Shown here piece after piece: positions 25,017-32,849 of a DNA stretch of 54,035 nucleotides; the first letter of the stretch is position 1, and each line of letters opens with the position of its first letter. Location of the stretch: NCBI GenBank assembly GCA_026712905.1, contig JAPOPM010000189.1, positions 1 through 54,035 of the forward strand, in the 5' to 3' direction. The DNA comes from Deltaproteobacteria bacterium. Lineage in GTDB: Bacteria > Desulfobacterota > Binatia > UBA9968 > JAJDTQ01. Below the pieces are notes generated by a model. That model was not told where the DNA came from and ran no database searches. It saw only the letters and a program-made list of their open reading frames with translations. Both the position numbers and the translations under genes were made by a program.

Positions 25017-25301
25017 TTACTCCGCGGGAATCTCCACGATCACGTCGCCGAGCACCTTGGCGACACAGCCCAGGCGGTCGGCGGCGTCCGACTCGAGCAT
25101 GGACAGCGTGAGCTCTTCGTTGTCGTCCATGGGGCTCAGGTTGTTCTGGCCGGCCAGGATCTTCACCTTGTCGGTGCCGCAGATGGCCTCGGTGCAATCG
25201 TGGCGCAGCTTGACCCCGTTGCGTATCGCCGCCACCAGGATGGTGGTGCCGTCCTCAACCTCGAAGCTCTGTCCCAGGGGCATGAAAGTGACTTTGGGCA
25301 T
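25017..25301 (-). CDS. [2Fe-2S] ferredoxin-like protein lacking the third cysteine
   Basis: A 94-residue protein of the plant-type ferredoxin fold. The cluster loop reads HDCTEAICGTDKV where a typical ferredoxin has CxxxxCxxC, so Asp replaces the third Cys. The last ligand is in ADRLGCVAKV. The remaining pattern (NNLSPMDDNEELTL) fits the fold. The ATG at 25301 gives a normal start (MPKVTFMPLGQSF); the frame is open further upstream to 25481, but that sequence does not look like ferredoxin. A TTGACA-N17-TACAAA promoter sits immediately upstream. It may bind an Asp-ligated cluster or none. Electron partner unknown. Confidence 0.75.
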   Translation of the reverse strand: MPKVTFMPLGQSFEVEDGTTILVAAIRNGVKLRHDCTEAICGTDKVKILAGQNNLSPMDDNEELTLSMLESDAADRLGCVAKVLGDVIVEIPAE

Positions 25302-25307
25302 GGCGGG

Positions 25308-25336
25308 TTTGTAGGAGACGGCCGGCGGGTTGTCAA
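25308..25336 (-). promoter_or_regulatory. Candidate sigma70-type promoter of the ferredoxin gene
   Basis: On the minus strand, TTGACA (25336-25331) is followed after 17 bases by TACAAA (25313-25308), six bases before the ATG at 25301. The transcript would then begin at or next to the start codon, so the mRNA may be leaderless. No Shine-Dalgarno is visible, which agrees. Confidence 0.4.
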
Positions 25337-25434
25337 GCTGCGCCGACCCTGCGCCGCCACGCTCAAACACCCGGATGTGGCCATCTCCCGGTTTCTGGAA
25401 CACGATGGGTTTGATATGTTTTTTGTAATAATCC

Positions 25435-25462
25435 TTGACTTTTTGTGTTTTTGCATTTATTC
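25435..25462 (+). promoter_or_regulatory. Candidate promoter of the RTX-module gene
   Basis: TTGACT (25435-25440) is followed by a 16-base T-rich spacer and TTTATT, in a locally AT-rich patch about 85-110 bp before the ATG at 25547. The -10 match is only moderate. Confidence 0.35.
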
Positions 25463-25546
25463 CCCGATTTTGGAAACTCATGTGGAAAACCTGACCCCAC
25501 GGTGCTCATGGACCGATGCACATTGTGTGGGAAGGGAGTACAAGCC

Positions 25547-28500
25547 ATGCCCACCAGCGACACGAGAAACAATTTCACCTACACGGACGCCCACGATTTT
25601 CATTTTGCCGACGAACGCGACACCGCGGACGACACCATCGACATGGGCGGCGGCCACGACTTGGTCTATGCCGGCGGCGGCACCAACACGGTGACCCTTG
25701 GTGCCGGGTACGACGTGGTGTATGCTTGGCCGGGGCACGGCACCACTACGGTCACGGACTATACCGCGGGTGAGGACTTCATCGGACTCAGCCGCCTTGG
25801 CGTCACCTCCTTCGACCAACTGTCCATCACGGCGGAAGGAACGACCGCCGTGATCGATCTGACCGCGTTCGGCGGCGGCACTATCCGGCTGGAGAACGTC
25901 GCGGCAAGCAGCCTGCGGTCTTCCAACTTCATACTGGCCAGGGCGGCCCGCCCACTGGAAATCTCGTCGTCGTACAACGGCGGCTTCGTGGTCGGTACAG
26001 ACCGGGACGAGACCGTCACGTTGAGTCGCGACAACAACCTCGTGACCGGGGGCGACGGGTCGGACAAGTACATCGTAGATGGCATGATGTGGGGCAACCT
26101 TCCCTTGCAGCTCCACGACGACACCACGATCACGGACTTTGCCCGGGGCGAGGATGTCATCGATGTCTCCCGCCTCGCCATAAGGAGCTTTTCCCAACTG
26201 TCCATCACGGCCGACGGGACCGCCGCGGTCATCGACCTCACGGAGTTCGCGGGCGGTACCGTAAGGCTCGAAAACGTCGCGGCCGGCGATCTGAACGCGT
26301 CCGACTTCGTCTTTGAGACGACCGCGCTGCCGCGTTTCACCGCCGAGCACGGCCCCCTCACCATATCGTTCTCGGATGAAGACCCCCGGAGCCAGGAGTT
26401 CATCGGAGGGGACGACGAGGACGGGTTCTACGGAGGGGGCGGTTTGGACATCCTGAGCGGCGGGGGCGGCGACGACCGGCTGAACGGTGGAAAACACGAC
26501 GATACTCTGACCGGCGGGACCGGCAAGGACGTCTTCGTATTCGAACCCGAACACGGAGACGACATCGTAACGGACTTCACTCCGGATGAAGACATCATCG
26601 ACTTGGCCGCGTTCACGGAAATCAAGCGCTTCAACCAACTGACGCTCACCGCCGACGGAAACGACACCCTGCTCGACCTCACGGCACACGGGGGCGGCCT
26701 CATCCGCCTGCAAGGCGTTGCCCTGGATGTCCTCGACGCGGACGACTTCAGGTACGAGCCCACGCAAGCGATCGAGGTCACACTGACCGAAGTGGACGAG
26801 ATCTTCCTGACGGGGTTCATGAACTACAACGACTACGTCATTGACGCGGGCGGCGGTGACGACATCATCGAAGGGAGTTGGGGGACCAATACGATAACCG
26901 GCGGCCTGGGGAACGACGAGTACTGGATACAGCCCGGCCACGGCACCAGCACGGTCACCGACTTCGCCCGGGGAAACGACGTCATAAACGTCGCCCAACT
27001 CGGCATCAAGAGCTTCGACCAACTGACCATCACGGCGGACGAAACCACCGCGGTCATCGATCTGACCGAATTCGGCGGGGGCGTGGTGAGACTCGAGCAC
27101 GTCACGGCAAGCGACCTGGATGCATCCGACTTCGCCTTCGTCCCCAAGCCGACCGTAACCTACATCAAGCTGACCGACTCGAACCGCGGTGCCTCCATGA
27201 TCCTCAACGCACGGGACACCTCCTATCAGAGCATCGAAGGAGGAGGCGGAAGGGACTGGATCAATACCCGTGGCGGCAACGACATAATCTCGGGACTGGC
27301 CGGGGATGACACCCTGATCGGCGAGGCCGGCGACGACACACTGACCGGCGGAGCCGGCGCTGACAGGTTCGTGTTCGGACCCGGCGACGGCAACGATACG
27401 ATCACCGACTTCCGACCCGGTGAAGACCTCATCAACCTGGCTCTGTTCACCGACATCGCGGGTTACGGCAGTCTGAGCATTTCCGCCGATGGCGCCGACT
27501 CCGTGATCAACCTCGAGGCGCACGGAGGCGGCACGATTCGCCTGCTAGGCGTTGCCTCCACCGCGTTGAGCGCGGACAACTTCACATTCTATTCGGCAAC
27601 GGCGGGGTTTGACCAGTTCTTGTTGAACTACGGCAAGCAGTACATAGGAACTCCCGGCGATGACGTCGCCGTCATGGGAGACGGTCACAACCTGCTCTAC
27701 GGCGGCGGCGGCACCAATACCCTCACCGGTGGCGGCGGGTTGGACACCTTCCTGGTGGACTCGCAACACGGTACCAGCACGATCACGGACTTTGTCTCGG
27801 GAGAAGACCGCATCGACGTCAGCTTGCTCGACATCAGGACCTTCCGACAACTCACCATCGAAGCCGACGGTGACGACGCGGTCATCGACCTGACGCAGTA
27901 CGGCGGCGGCACCCTCAGACTTCAGAATGTGGCGGCCACCGACCTCGATGCATCCGACTTCGTCTTCGTCACGCATACACAGCAGCACGTCGTCCCGAGC
28001 ACGACCAGCGAAACGGTCTGGCCCAAGGGAGAGTACGCGAGCCAGCACGTAGAGGGAAACTCCGGGCCTGACTACATCGACACCGGGGGCGGCAACGACA
28101 CGATCATCGGCAATGACGGTGACGACACGCTCGTCGGCAACCTGGGCCGCGATGTCTTGATCGGCGGAGAGGGCGCGGACACGTTCGTGTTCGCACCCGG
28201 CCACGGCGACGATACCATCACCGACTTTACCCCCGACGTGGACAACATCGACCTCACCGGGTTCACCGAGATCGCCGATTTCGACGCCGTGCAGTTGTCG
28301 GTGTCCGGTGCCGACACCGTCATCGACCTCTCGGCAAATGGCGGAGGCACGATCCGGCTCAAGGGCGTCTCCACGAGCGCCCTCGACGCCGACGACTTCA
28401 CGTTCTACACGGCGCCGATCGACGAAGAATTCGTCAGCGGCCCGGGCCCGGATGTTCTGACCGGCGGCACAGGCGCGGACACATTCGTGTTCGCACCCGG

Positions 28501-28735
28501 CCACGGTGCGGACACGATCACCGACTTTGCCCCCAATGAGGACAAGATCGACCTCAGCGGTTTCACCCGGATCTCCGGTTTCAGCGCCTTGCGCATATTG
28601 CCCGCCGACACCGAAACCGTCATCGACCTCTCGGCGCAAGGCGGAGACATCATCCGGCTCACGGGCGTTTCCGCGAGCGACCTCGACGCCGGCGACTTCA
28701 CGTTCTACACGCCACCGGTCGAAGACGGCATGTGA
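25547..28735 (+). CDS. RTX-type protein of eight tandem calcium-binding/serralysin-like modules
   Basis: A 1062-residue, strongly acidic protein made almost wholly of repeats. Eight modules each contain an ITDF or similar strand (TITDFTPDVDNIDLTGF), then a VIDLT...GGGTIRL segment, then an LDADDFTFY-type end. Between some modules lie calcium-binding nonapeptides such as GGNDTIIGNDGDDTLVG. The last module and terminus (DLDAGDFTFYTPPVEDGM) resemble type I secretion signals of serralysin-like proteins. There is no Sec signal. GGAAGGGAG precedes the ATG at 25547. No enzymatic domain or type I exporter genes are visible nearby. Probably a secreted or surface calcium-stabilised structural or adhesive protein. 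Confidence 0.8.
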   Translation: MPTSDTRNNFTYTDAHDFHFADERDTADDTIDMGGGHDLVYAGGGTNTVTLGAGYDVVYAWPGHGTTTVTDYTAGEDFIGLSRLGVTSFDQLSITAEGTTAVIDLTAFGGGTIRLENVAASSLRSSNFILARAARPLEISSSYNGGFVVGTDRDETVTLSRDNNLVTGGDGSDKYIVDGMMWGNLPLQLHDDTTITDFARGEDVIDVSRLAIRSFSQLSITADGTAAVIDLTEFAGGTVRLENVAAGDLNASDFVFETTALPRFTAEHGPLTISFSDEDPRSQEFIGGDDEDGFYGGGGLDILSGGGGDDRLNGGKHDDTLTGGTGKDVFVFEPEHGDDIVTDFTPDEDIIDLAAFTEIKRFNQLTLTADGNDTLLDLTAHGGGLIRLQGVALDVLDADDFRYEPTQAIEVTLTEVDEIFLTGFMNYNDYVIDAGGGDDIIEGSWGTNTITGGLGNDEYWIQPGHGTSTVTDFARGNDVINVAQLGIKSFDQLTITADETTAVIDLTEFGGGVVRLEHVTASDLDASDFAFVPKPTVTYIKLTDSNRGASMILNARDTSYQSIEGGGGRDWINTRGGNDIISGLAGDDTLIGEAGDDTLTGGAGADRFVFGPGDGNDTITDFRPGEDLINLALFTDIAGYGSLSISADGADSVINLEAHGGGTIRLLGVASTALSADNFTFYSATAGFDQFLLNYGKQYIGTPGDDVAVMGDGHNLLYGGGGTNTLTGGGGLDTFLVDSQHGTSTITDFVSGEDRIDVSLLDIRTFRQLTIEADGDDAVIDLTQYGGGTLRLQNVAATDLDASDFVFVTHTQQHVVPSTTSETVWPKGEYASQHVEGNSGPDYIDTGGGNDTIIGNDGDDTLVGNLGRDVLIGGEGADTFVFAPGHGDDTITDFTPDVDNIDLTGFTEIADFDAVQLSVSGADTVIDLSANGGGTIRLKGVSTSALDADDFTFYTAPIDEEFVSGPGPDVLTGGTGADTFVFAPGHGADTITDFAPNEDKIDLSGFTRISGFSALRILPADTETVIDLSAQGGDIIRLTGVSASDLDAGDFTFYTPPVEDGM

Positions 28736-28740
28736 GCCAC

Positions 28741-28771
28741 GTGGAGGCGCGCCCGCGCAGCGCGCCTCCAC
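28741..28771. terminator. Strong hairpin between convergent genes
   Basis: GTGGAGGCGCGC (28741-28752) and GCGCGCCTCCAC (28760-28771) form a perfect 12-bp stem with a 7-base loop. It lies 6 bp after the RTX stop and 19 bp from the end of the convergent hydrolase gene. There is no long T run, so it may act as a bidirectional or factor-assisted terminator. Confidence 0.5.
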
Positions 28772-28789
28772 TCCCCGCCGGAACCGGCC

Positions 28790-29512
28790 TCAAAGATCCA
28801 CCACCAACCCGTCTTCCGCGGTCCGTACCGGCAGCGACGGCCGCCGCGCCAGCATCTCCTCCCCCATGTGCGTCAGGATCAGCCGCTTGCAATGGAGGCG
28901 GTCGCGGTTGGCGGCGATCTGCACGTAGCTCATGTGTGAGGCGGACGTGTCGTCGTAGTAGCAGCATTCGCAGATGAACAAGTCCGCGCCGCGGCTGTGC
29001 GTGACGAACTGGTCCGTCCAGCTCGAATCGCCCGAAAAAAGCACGGTGCGGCCCGCCGCCGTCACCTTGAGTCCCAGGGAAACGGCGTCGGTCTGGTGCG
29101 GCACACGGAAGGCCAGCACCTCGGCGCCGGCCACGGCGGTGACGGTGTCGAGCTGAAGCTCGGAGAAGACGGCGAAGGGCAGCTCCTTTTTGCCGTACAT
29201 GAGCTCCATGAGGGCGCGCACACGCTCTTCGGTGCCCGGCGGCCCGGCTATCTGCAGCGGACGCGTACGCGGCTGGTCGTAGAGGTAGTGGATGAAGAAG
29301 AAGGGCAACCCGCCGAAGTGGTCGCCGTGCAGGTGGCTCAGGATGACCGCGTCGAGGTTCGCCGGGTCCAGGCGGGCGCGCCTGAGGGCCGGCAAGGTCG
29401 AGGGGCCGCAGTCCAGGAGATACAGGTGCGACCGATCCTCCAGGAGGTACGCGGTCTGGTTCCGGCCGCCGCTGCCGAAGGCGTCCCCGGACCCGAGAAA
29501 GTGGACTCTCAC
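28790..29512 (-). CDS. Metallo-beta-lactamase-fold hydrolase, RNase Z-like
   Basis: A 240-residue protein. The zinc site motif ILSHLHGDHFGG, the second-sphere FSGDSSWTD and the late ILTHMGEEM place it in the RNase Z/arylsulfatase-like branch of the metallo-beta-lactamase superfamily. RNase Z removes tRNA 3' trailers, but similar proteins act on other phosphodiesters or sulfates. The N-terminus VRVHFLGSGDAFGSGGRNQT is the family start, so GTG at 29512 is used. An open frame continues to an ATG at 29608 but reads as non-homologous sequence. Divergent from addB. The exact substrate is uncertain. Confidence 0.8.
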   Translation of the reverse strand: MRVHFLGSGDAFGSGGRNQTAYLLEDRSHLYLLDCGPSTLPALRRARLDPANLDAVILSHLHGDHFGGLPFFFIHYLYDQPRTRPLQIAGPPGTEERVRALMELMYGKKELPFAVFSELQLDTVTAVAGAEVLAFRVPHQTDAVSLGLKVTAAGRTVLFSGDSSWTDQFVTHSRGADLFICECCYYDDTSASHMSYVQIAANRDRLHCKRLILTHMGEEMLARRPSLPVRTAEDGLVVDL

Positions 29513-29600
29513 ACCATCAAGACTATCAGCGCCCCAACGACCTTGGCAATGAGCGGCGGGTCTGCCACATTCCCTGGAGATTCCGCGTTCCGGCGGCTCC

Positions 29601-32600
29601 ATGAACATCGTTCTCGGCCCCTATCACCCACACCTGGAAGACGCCCTCGCCGGCGAGGTCCGAAGCCGGCGCGCGCGCGACCGGCTCACCCCACTCTTGC
29701 TGGTGGTGCCCTCGGAGACGCTGCGCCGGCGGGTCAAGACCCTGCTCGCTCACGAGCACGGCCTCCACCTTCTGAACACCCACATCCTCACCTTTTCCCA
29801 AGTCACGCTGAACCTGTTTCACGAGGCCCACGGACCGGAAAAGCCGACCCTGCGCGACGAGACCTTCATGGAGGAGGCGCTGAAACGCGTGCTCCCGGCA
29901 CACAGGCGGTTCGCGCACATCGCCGAGAACGAGGGGGGCTGCGCCGCGTTGTGGCAATGCCTGCGCGACCTCAAGGACGCCATGGTGGACCCGGAGTTGG
30001 CGCTGGACGCACTGCGCGAAGACCATTTCGCCGGTCGGGACCGTGACGCGCTGCACGGGCTCTTCGAGTTGCACCGGGAAGTGACACACCGCTTCCCGGA
30101 GTGGCGGGCGCAAGATCGCCAGGACCTCGACGGCCTGGCGGGACTGGAGGCTCCGCTGTCGCGCTGGCTCGGGCAGTTCGCGCGCATCTGCTACTACGGC
30201 TTCTACGAGTTGACCCAGACGCAGTTGGAACTCTTCCAGAGCATCGCCGCCCACCATCCGGTGACCCTGTTCTACCCCCTCGCCCAGGGGCATCCCGACT
30301 GGTCTTTCGCCCAAGATTTCTTCGACCGCTACCTGCGCGGCCTGGCCGGGGCGGACGATGTCGTGGACCTGCTGGGCGGCGGTGCGGGCAGCGGCACAGC
30401 CTCCAGCGGCCCGGAACCGGACGCGCCGGGCCACCCGAAACCGAACGGATCCGTCATCGGGGGAGGCGGCCTTCCGAGGCCGGGAACTCCGCCCCGCCGC
30501 GAAGTCCTCGATTGCGCCAACCCCCGGGACGAGGTCCTCACCGTGGCCAAGCACCTGCTCCGCCTCGTGGAGGAGGAAGGGCTCGACTTCCGGCAAGCCG
30601 GAGTGGTGGCGCGCACCCTCGACCCCTACCTGCCCTGGATCCGGGAGATCTTCCCCGCCCACGGCATCCCTTTCCACACACCGGCGCGGGAGCCCCTGCA
30701 CCGCTCCCAGCGGGTCCGGGCCGTGCTCGCGCTGCTGGACCTCCCGGTCCGGGACTACCCGCGCGCCGCGGTCATCGACCTGCTCGCGTCCCATCACTTC
30801 AACTTCGCCGGGGTCCTCGGCAGCCGGACCGAGCCTCGGCCCGAGCTCTGGGACGTGGCCACGCGATCCCTGGGCATCGGCCGCGGCCTGGGCGAGTGGC
30901 GGCGCCTGGAACGCTACCGCGACACGCCGCTCGAACTGAACCTCGTGGACGAGGAAGAGGAAGGCCGGCGCCTTCGCGTCGACTCGGAACAACTCGGCGC
31001 GCTGCTCGACGCGGTCGAGGCCCTGCACGCGGAGCTGAACGCCCTGCCGCGGGAAGCCGCCTGGTCCGATCTCGCGGCCCGCTGGCGCGCGCTCCTCGAC
31101 CGCTTCCTGATTCCGGGTCCGGATGACGGCGAGGCCGAGGTGACCCGCGCCATCGACAACGTCTTCGCCGGCTTGGCGGCCCTGGACGCCGTCGGTGGGA
31201 GGGTGGCGCTGCCGGACTTCGTCGCGGCCCTGCGCAAGTCCCTGGACCGGGCCTCGGTGGCGCCGATGCGCGTTCCCGTGCCGGGCGTGCAGGTGCTGGA
31301 CGCCGGGGCGGCCCGGGGCATCCCGTTCCGTGCCCTCTTCCTCGTGGGCATGAACGAGGGCGTATTCCCGCGCACCATCCGGGAAGACCCGTTCCTGCCC
31401 GACCGCGCCCGGCGCGTGCTGGAAACCGTGCTGGGCTACAAGATCTCCTCGAAGCTGGCGGGCTACGACGAAGAGAGGCTGCTGTTCGCCCTGCTGTCGG
31501 GCGCGGCCGACGAGCGCCTCTGTTGCACGTGGCCGCGGGCCGACGCGGCCGGGCGCGCGCTGGCTCCGTCGTGGTACCTCCGCGCGGTAGCTCCCGCCGC
31601 GGACACGGACGGCGGCGGCATGGAGTCCCGCTCCATTCCCAAGAGCGCCCTCGGCAAGCGCGGCACGCCGCCCTTCGACGACCCCCGGTGGCTCCTGCCC
31701 GAGGAACTGGCCGTGCGCCGGGCGCTGAGCGGCGAGGACCCGCGCACGCACGCGCGCATCGCCGGCGCGTCCATGGAGAACCTCGACAAGAGCCTGGCGG
31801 CCATCCGCGCCCTCAACGACGGCGCCGGCGCCCCGGGACCGTTCGACGGCGTCACCGGCCCGCTGCCGGAAGCGTGGGACCGGCTCCTGGAGCGCCGGAT
31901 CTCGCCGACGACACTCGAGGCCTACGGGCGCTGCCCCTTCCAGTACTTCGCTGGCCGCGTGCTGCGCCTGGAACGGCTGGAGCGGCCCGAGTGGAGCGCA
32001 CCGATCCAGGCGCTGGAGCAGGGACAGATCTGTCACGAAATCCTGCAGGCGTTCTACGAAGACCTTGACCGCGCCCTCGGGGACGGCTGGCGCGGGTGGC
32101 TCGACAGCGCCGCCGCCCGGGTCCTGTCCGCCTTCGAGGAACGCAGCCCCACGGGCTATCCGGCCGTGTGGGAAGCGGCCAAGGAGGAGTTGCTGGCCAT
32201 GCTGCGCGAGGCCGTGCGGGCGGACCGGCAGGAAATGGCGAGGTCGGGCTTCCTCCCCGTGGGATTTGAAAAGGACCTCACCGCGCAACTGAATGCCGAC
32301 TGGCCGGAGGATCTGCGCGGGCTCCCGCTTCAGGGCCGGCTCGACCGCGTCGATCACGATGCGCGCGGCGGCCGTTATCGGGTCATCGACTACAAGTACA
32401 AGAGCGGCAAGGAACCCGGGGCGGTGGACAAGGACCCCGTGCGCGCCGCGCTCCAGGCGCGCAGGCTGCAACTGCCTATCTACCTGCTGCTGGCCGCCGG
32501 CAATGAGATCGGCCGGGAAGCGGCCGGCGCGGACGCCATCGACGCGGCCTGGTACTTCCTGGCGCCGCGCTGGGAAGACGGGCCGCTGGTCGCGAAAGAG

Positions 32601-32849
32601 CTATCGGGACAGTCGTGGCGAGAGCCCGCGGGCGCGAAGATTCGCGAAACGGTAGCGCGCCTGTTGAGGGGCATGCGCGACGGCGAGTTCCCCTTGGTGA
32701 AAGGCGACTACTGCCGCTTCTGCCAGGTATCGGAGATCTGCCGCAAGGACCACTTCCCGTCGGTCTCGCGCGCCACCCGACATCCCGCGGCGGAAGCGCT
32801 GGCGCGTATCCGGCAAATGAAGGTCACGGGGGAGACCGGAACGTCATGA
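29601..32849 (+). CDS. addB: AddB-like subunit of a helicase-nuclease (PD-(D/E)xK, iron-sulfur)
   Basis: A 1082-residue protein of the AddB family, which pairs with AddA to process double-strand breaks for RecA loading. The nuclease site near 910-931 is GRLDRVDHD...YRVIDYKYKSG. Four cysteines of the stabilising [4Fe-4S] cluster are visible: RCPFQYF near 778 and YCRFCQVSEIC near 1037-1047. The N-terminus (NIVLGPYHPHLEDAL) has no Walker A, as in AddB proteins with a lost ATP site. The stop overlaps the addA start as ATGA. ATG at 29601 opens the operon, divergent from the hydrolase gene. Confidence 0.85.
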   Translation: MNIVLGPYHPHLEDALAGEVRSRRARDRLTPLLLVVPSETLRRRVKTLLAHEHGLHLLNTHILTFSQVTLNLFHEAHGPEKPTLRDETFMEEALKRVLPAHRRFAHIAENEGGCAALWQCLRDLKDAMVDPELALDALREDHFAGRDRDALHGLFELHREVTHRFPEWRAQDRQDLDGLAGLEAPLSRWLGQFARICYYGFYELTQTQLELFQSIAAHHPVTLFYPLAQGHPDWSFAQDFFDRYLRGLAGADDVVDLLGGGAGSGTASSGPEPDAPGHPKPNGSVIGGGGLPRPGTPPRREVLDCANPRDEVLTVAKHLLRLVEEEGLDFRQAGVVARTLDPYLPWIREIFPAHGIPFHTPAREPLHRSQRVRAVLALLDLPVRDYPRAAVIDLLASHHFNFAGVLGSRTEPRPELWDVATRSLGIGRGLGEWRRLERYRDTPLELNLVDEEEEGRRLRVDSEQLGALLDAVEALHAELNALPREAAWSDLAARWRALLDRFLIPGPDDGEAEVTRAIDNVFAGLAALDAVGGRVALPDFVAALRKSLDRASVAPMRVPVPGVQVLDAGAARGIPFRALFLVGMNEGVFPRTIREDPFLPDRARRVLETVLGYKISSKLAGYDEERLLFALLSGAADERLCCTWPRADAAGRALAPSWYLRAVAPAADTDGGGMESRSIPKSALGKRGTPPFDDPRWLLPEELAVRRALSGEDPRTHARIAGASMENLDKSLAAIRALNDGAGAPGPFDGVTGPLPEAWDRLLERRISPTTLEAYGRCPFQYFAGRVLRLERLERPEWSAPIQALEQGQICHEILQAFYEDLDRALGDGWRGWLDSAAARVLSAFEERSPTGYPAVWEAAKEELLAMLREAVRADRQEMARSGFLPVGFEKDLTAQLNADWPEDLRGLPLQGRLDRVDHDARGGRYRVIDYKYKSGKEPGAVDKDPVRAALQARRLQLPIYLLLAAGNEIGREAAGADAIDAAWYFLAPRWEDGPLVAKELSGQSWREPAGAKIRETVARLLRGMRDGEFPLVKGDYCRFCQVSEICRKDHFPSVSRATRHPAAEALARIRQMKVTGETGTS

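Noticed and set aside
25478..27523. Long minus-strand open frame opposite the RTX gene
   Set aside because: It mirrors the GC-rich repeat codons of the real gene; it has no recognisable domain and its periodic pattern follows the plus-strand modules.
29526..32471. Long minus-strand open frame opposite addB
   Set aside because: The plus strand contains all AddB motifs; the minus frame is Arg/Gln/Gly-rich without motifs, typical of a high-GC shadow.
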